From: Bordetella avium
Lineage (GTDB): Bacteria; Pseudomonadota; Gammaproteobacteria; Burkholderiales; Burkholderiaceae_B
Length of the DNA stretch: 64,000 nt
NCBI RefSeq assembly: GCF_034424645.1
Contig: NZ_CP139969.1
Coordinates: 2,666,001 to 2,730,000 of the forward strand
Direction of reading: 5' to 3'
The notes beneath the pieces are model-generated. The model was not told the DNA's origin. It did not search any database and saw nothing but the letters and a program-made list of their open reading frames with translations. A program made the position numbers and the translations under genes. Positions 62,900 to 64,000 of the stretch are shown one piece after another (the stretch's first letter is position 1; each line of letters opens with the position of its first letter).

Positions 62900-63651
62900 G
62901 CCGGCGCTCCCTGCGCGGCCAGCCTGGCCGCCGCGCCCTGGCCCAGATAGGCCTCGACCACCGCCGCATCGCGGGTGACCTCGCCAGGCGTACCCGAAGC
63001 AATCAGCCGGCCCTGCGCCAGCACCCATACCTGCTCGGCCAGGCTCATCACCGCGCGCATCACGTGTTCGATCATCAGCACGGTCACGCCGTCGTCGGTC
63101 AGTTTTTTCACCACCGGAATCATCTCGTCGATCTCGCTGGGGTTGAGCCCTGCCAGCACTTCGTCCAGCAGCAGCAAACGCGGCCGCGTGGCCAGCGCGC
63201 GCGCCAACTCCAAGCGCTTGCGCCCCGCCACCGTCAGGTCCGCCGCCGGACGGTCCAGCAAGGCTTGCAAGTTGACGCGGGCGGCCACTTCCTCGGCCGC
63301 GGCCAGCGCCTCGCGGCGATTGCCCAGGCGCAAGTGCGCGCCCACCGCGATGTTCTGGCGCACCGTCTGCGCGCCGAAGGGTTGCACGATCTGGAAGGTG
63401 CGCGTCAGTCCCAGCCGCGCCGACTCGTGCGGCGGGCGGCCGGTGATGTCGGCGCCGCCGAAATGCACCGAACCGGAGCCGGGCTTGAGAAAGCCGGACA
63501 ACAGGCCGAACAGTGTGGTCTTACCCGCGCCATTGGGACCGACCAGGGCCGTCAGCGAACCCTGGCGCACGTCCAGGCTCACGTCCTGGACCGCCTTCAG
63601 GCCGCCGAAGGTGATGGACAGATTGCGCGCTTGCAGCAGAATCTCAGACAC
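62896..63651 (-). CDS. Liv-type ABC transporter ATPase (LivG-like)
   Basis: The 251-residue ATPase has Walker A GPNGAGKTT, the LivG-type TRTFQIVQPFGAQTVRQNI segment, the loop DLTVAGRKRLELARAL in place of a canonical LSGGQ and Walker B LLLLDEVLAGLNP. The usual Pro after DE in Walker B is Val here. It overlaps both the LivF-like gene and the end of the permease gene, showing one operon. Confidence 0.92.
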   Translation of the reverse strand: MSEILLQARNLSITFGGLKAVQDVSLDVRQGSLTALVGPNGAGKTTLFGLLSGFLKPGSGSVHFGGADITGRPPHESARLGLTRTFQIVQPFGAQTVRQNIAVGAHLRLGNRREALAAAEEVAARVNLQALLDRPAADLTVAGRKRLELARALATRPRLLLLDEVLAGLNPSEIDEMIPVVKKLTDDGVTVLMIEHVMRAVMSLAEQVWVLAQGRLIASGTPGEVTRDAAVVEAYLGQGAAARLAAQGAPA

Positions 63652-64000
63652 GGGTGCGCTCCTTGGCGTTGAACAAACGGCTCAGCGCCTGTCCGCTGCC
63701 GGTGATGCCGCGAGGCAGGAACATCACGATCACGATCAGCACCACGCCGTAGATGACCATGCTGATGCCCGGCAATTCGCCGAACAGGTTGCGCGTCAGG
63801 TCGCTCAGCGCATGCAAGGTGACCGCCCCCAGCAGCGGTCCCCACAAGGTGCCCAGCCCGCCGACGATGGCGCCCACCAGGGCTTCCACCGACACCGCGG
63901 TACCGAAGGCGATGCCCGGATCGATGTACTGGAACACCTGCACATAGAAGGCGCCCGCCGCGCTCATGAAGGCCGCCGACAGCGCGATGCCGCCAAGCTT
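63644..64000 (-). CDS. Liv-type ABC transporter permease (LivM-like), C-terminal part
   Basis: About 118 residues are present and the frame stays open to the window edge. LGGIALSAAFMSAAGAFYVQ, YIDPGIAFGTAVSVEALVGAIVGGLGTLWGPLLGAVTL and VLIVIVMFLPRGITG are the normal end of LivM-type permeases. The remaining transporter genes (second permease and binding protein) should lie just beyond the window and would help identify the imported compound. Confidence 0.9.
   Translation of the reverse strand, partial: KLGGIALSAAFMSAAGAFYVQVFQYIDPGIAFGTAVSVEALVGAIVGGLGTLWGPLLGAVTLHALSDLTRNLFGELPGISMVIYGVVLIVIVMFLPRGITGSGQALSRLFNAKERTRV

Noticed and set aside
63995..64000. AAGCTT at the very end of the window as a cloning or assembly junction
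   Set aside because: A six-base site is expected by chance, and the permease reading frame runs through it without disturbance.

Overview
The window is GC-rich, densely packed bacterial DNA. Its two Bug-type (tripartite tricarboxylate) binding proteins, several solute-importer operons and many small catabolic operons point to a betaproteobacterium of the Alcaligenaceae (Bordetella/Achromobacter type). That placement is an inference from gene content; no rRNA or other marker gene is present. I saw no tRNA, rRNA, CRISPR array, intact insertion sequence or prophage.

Layout. (1) 1-5334: a tripartite drug/aromatic-acid efflux operon (adaptor end, FUSC inner-membrane pump, outer-membrane lipoprotein) translationally coupled to a Na+/H+ antiporter. 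(2) 5608-6975: a small fimbrial-like secreted protein, a DUF2946 protein and a PCu(A)C copper chaperone with a complete copper motif. (3) 7323-8612: a PAS-PAS-GGDEF diguanylate cyclase. (4) 8934-17751: an M81 (MlrC-like) metallopeptidase, a five-gene oligopeptide ABC importer and an amidase with an extra C-terminal domain, probably one peptide/amide-scavenging operon. (5) 17779-22086, minus strand: cytochrome bd oxidase cydA-cydB-cydX followed by two tandem YagU (DUF1440) paralogues, each preceded by the same type of hairpin. (6) 22.1-23.3 kb: gene-poor DNA ending in a tautomerase remnant. (7) 23356-26467: LysR regulator divergent from a Bug protein and a DUF2817 metallopeptidase. (8) 27522-36323: a Liv-type ABC importer joined to a CoA ligase, an SCP2-like protein, an alpha/beta hydrolase, a GntR regulator and an enoyl-CoA hydratase. 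(9) 36751-37686: a DCC thiol-disulfide protein and two small membrane proteins.

(10) 38034-47106: an XRE-cupin regulator divergent from a two-component flavin monooxygenase system (LLM monooxygenase, flavin reductase), then an aldehyde dehydrogenase, a DUF3311/sodium-solute symporter pair, a second-type lumazine synthase, an M20 amidohydrolase and an MFS transporter. (11) 47403-53733: a TetR regulator with a palindromic operator candidate, then a TPP-dependent decarboxylase-like enzyme, a D-amino-acid dehydrogenase, an N-acyl-D-amino-acid deacylase and a Bug protein. Together these read as a route for N-acyl-D-amino acids.

(12) 53793-64000, minus strand and running off the window: Liv-type importer genes, an aconitase-family large/small pair, hydantoinase HyuB/HyuA, an isochorismatase-fold hydrolase lacking its catalytic cysteine, a fumarate-reductase-like flavoprotein and a methylisocitrate-lyase-like enzyme. 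The combination suggests import, ATP-dependent ring opening, then dehydrogenation, hydration and retro-aldol cleavage of a substituted succinate-type acid. It is the best candidate here for an undescribed catabolic system.
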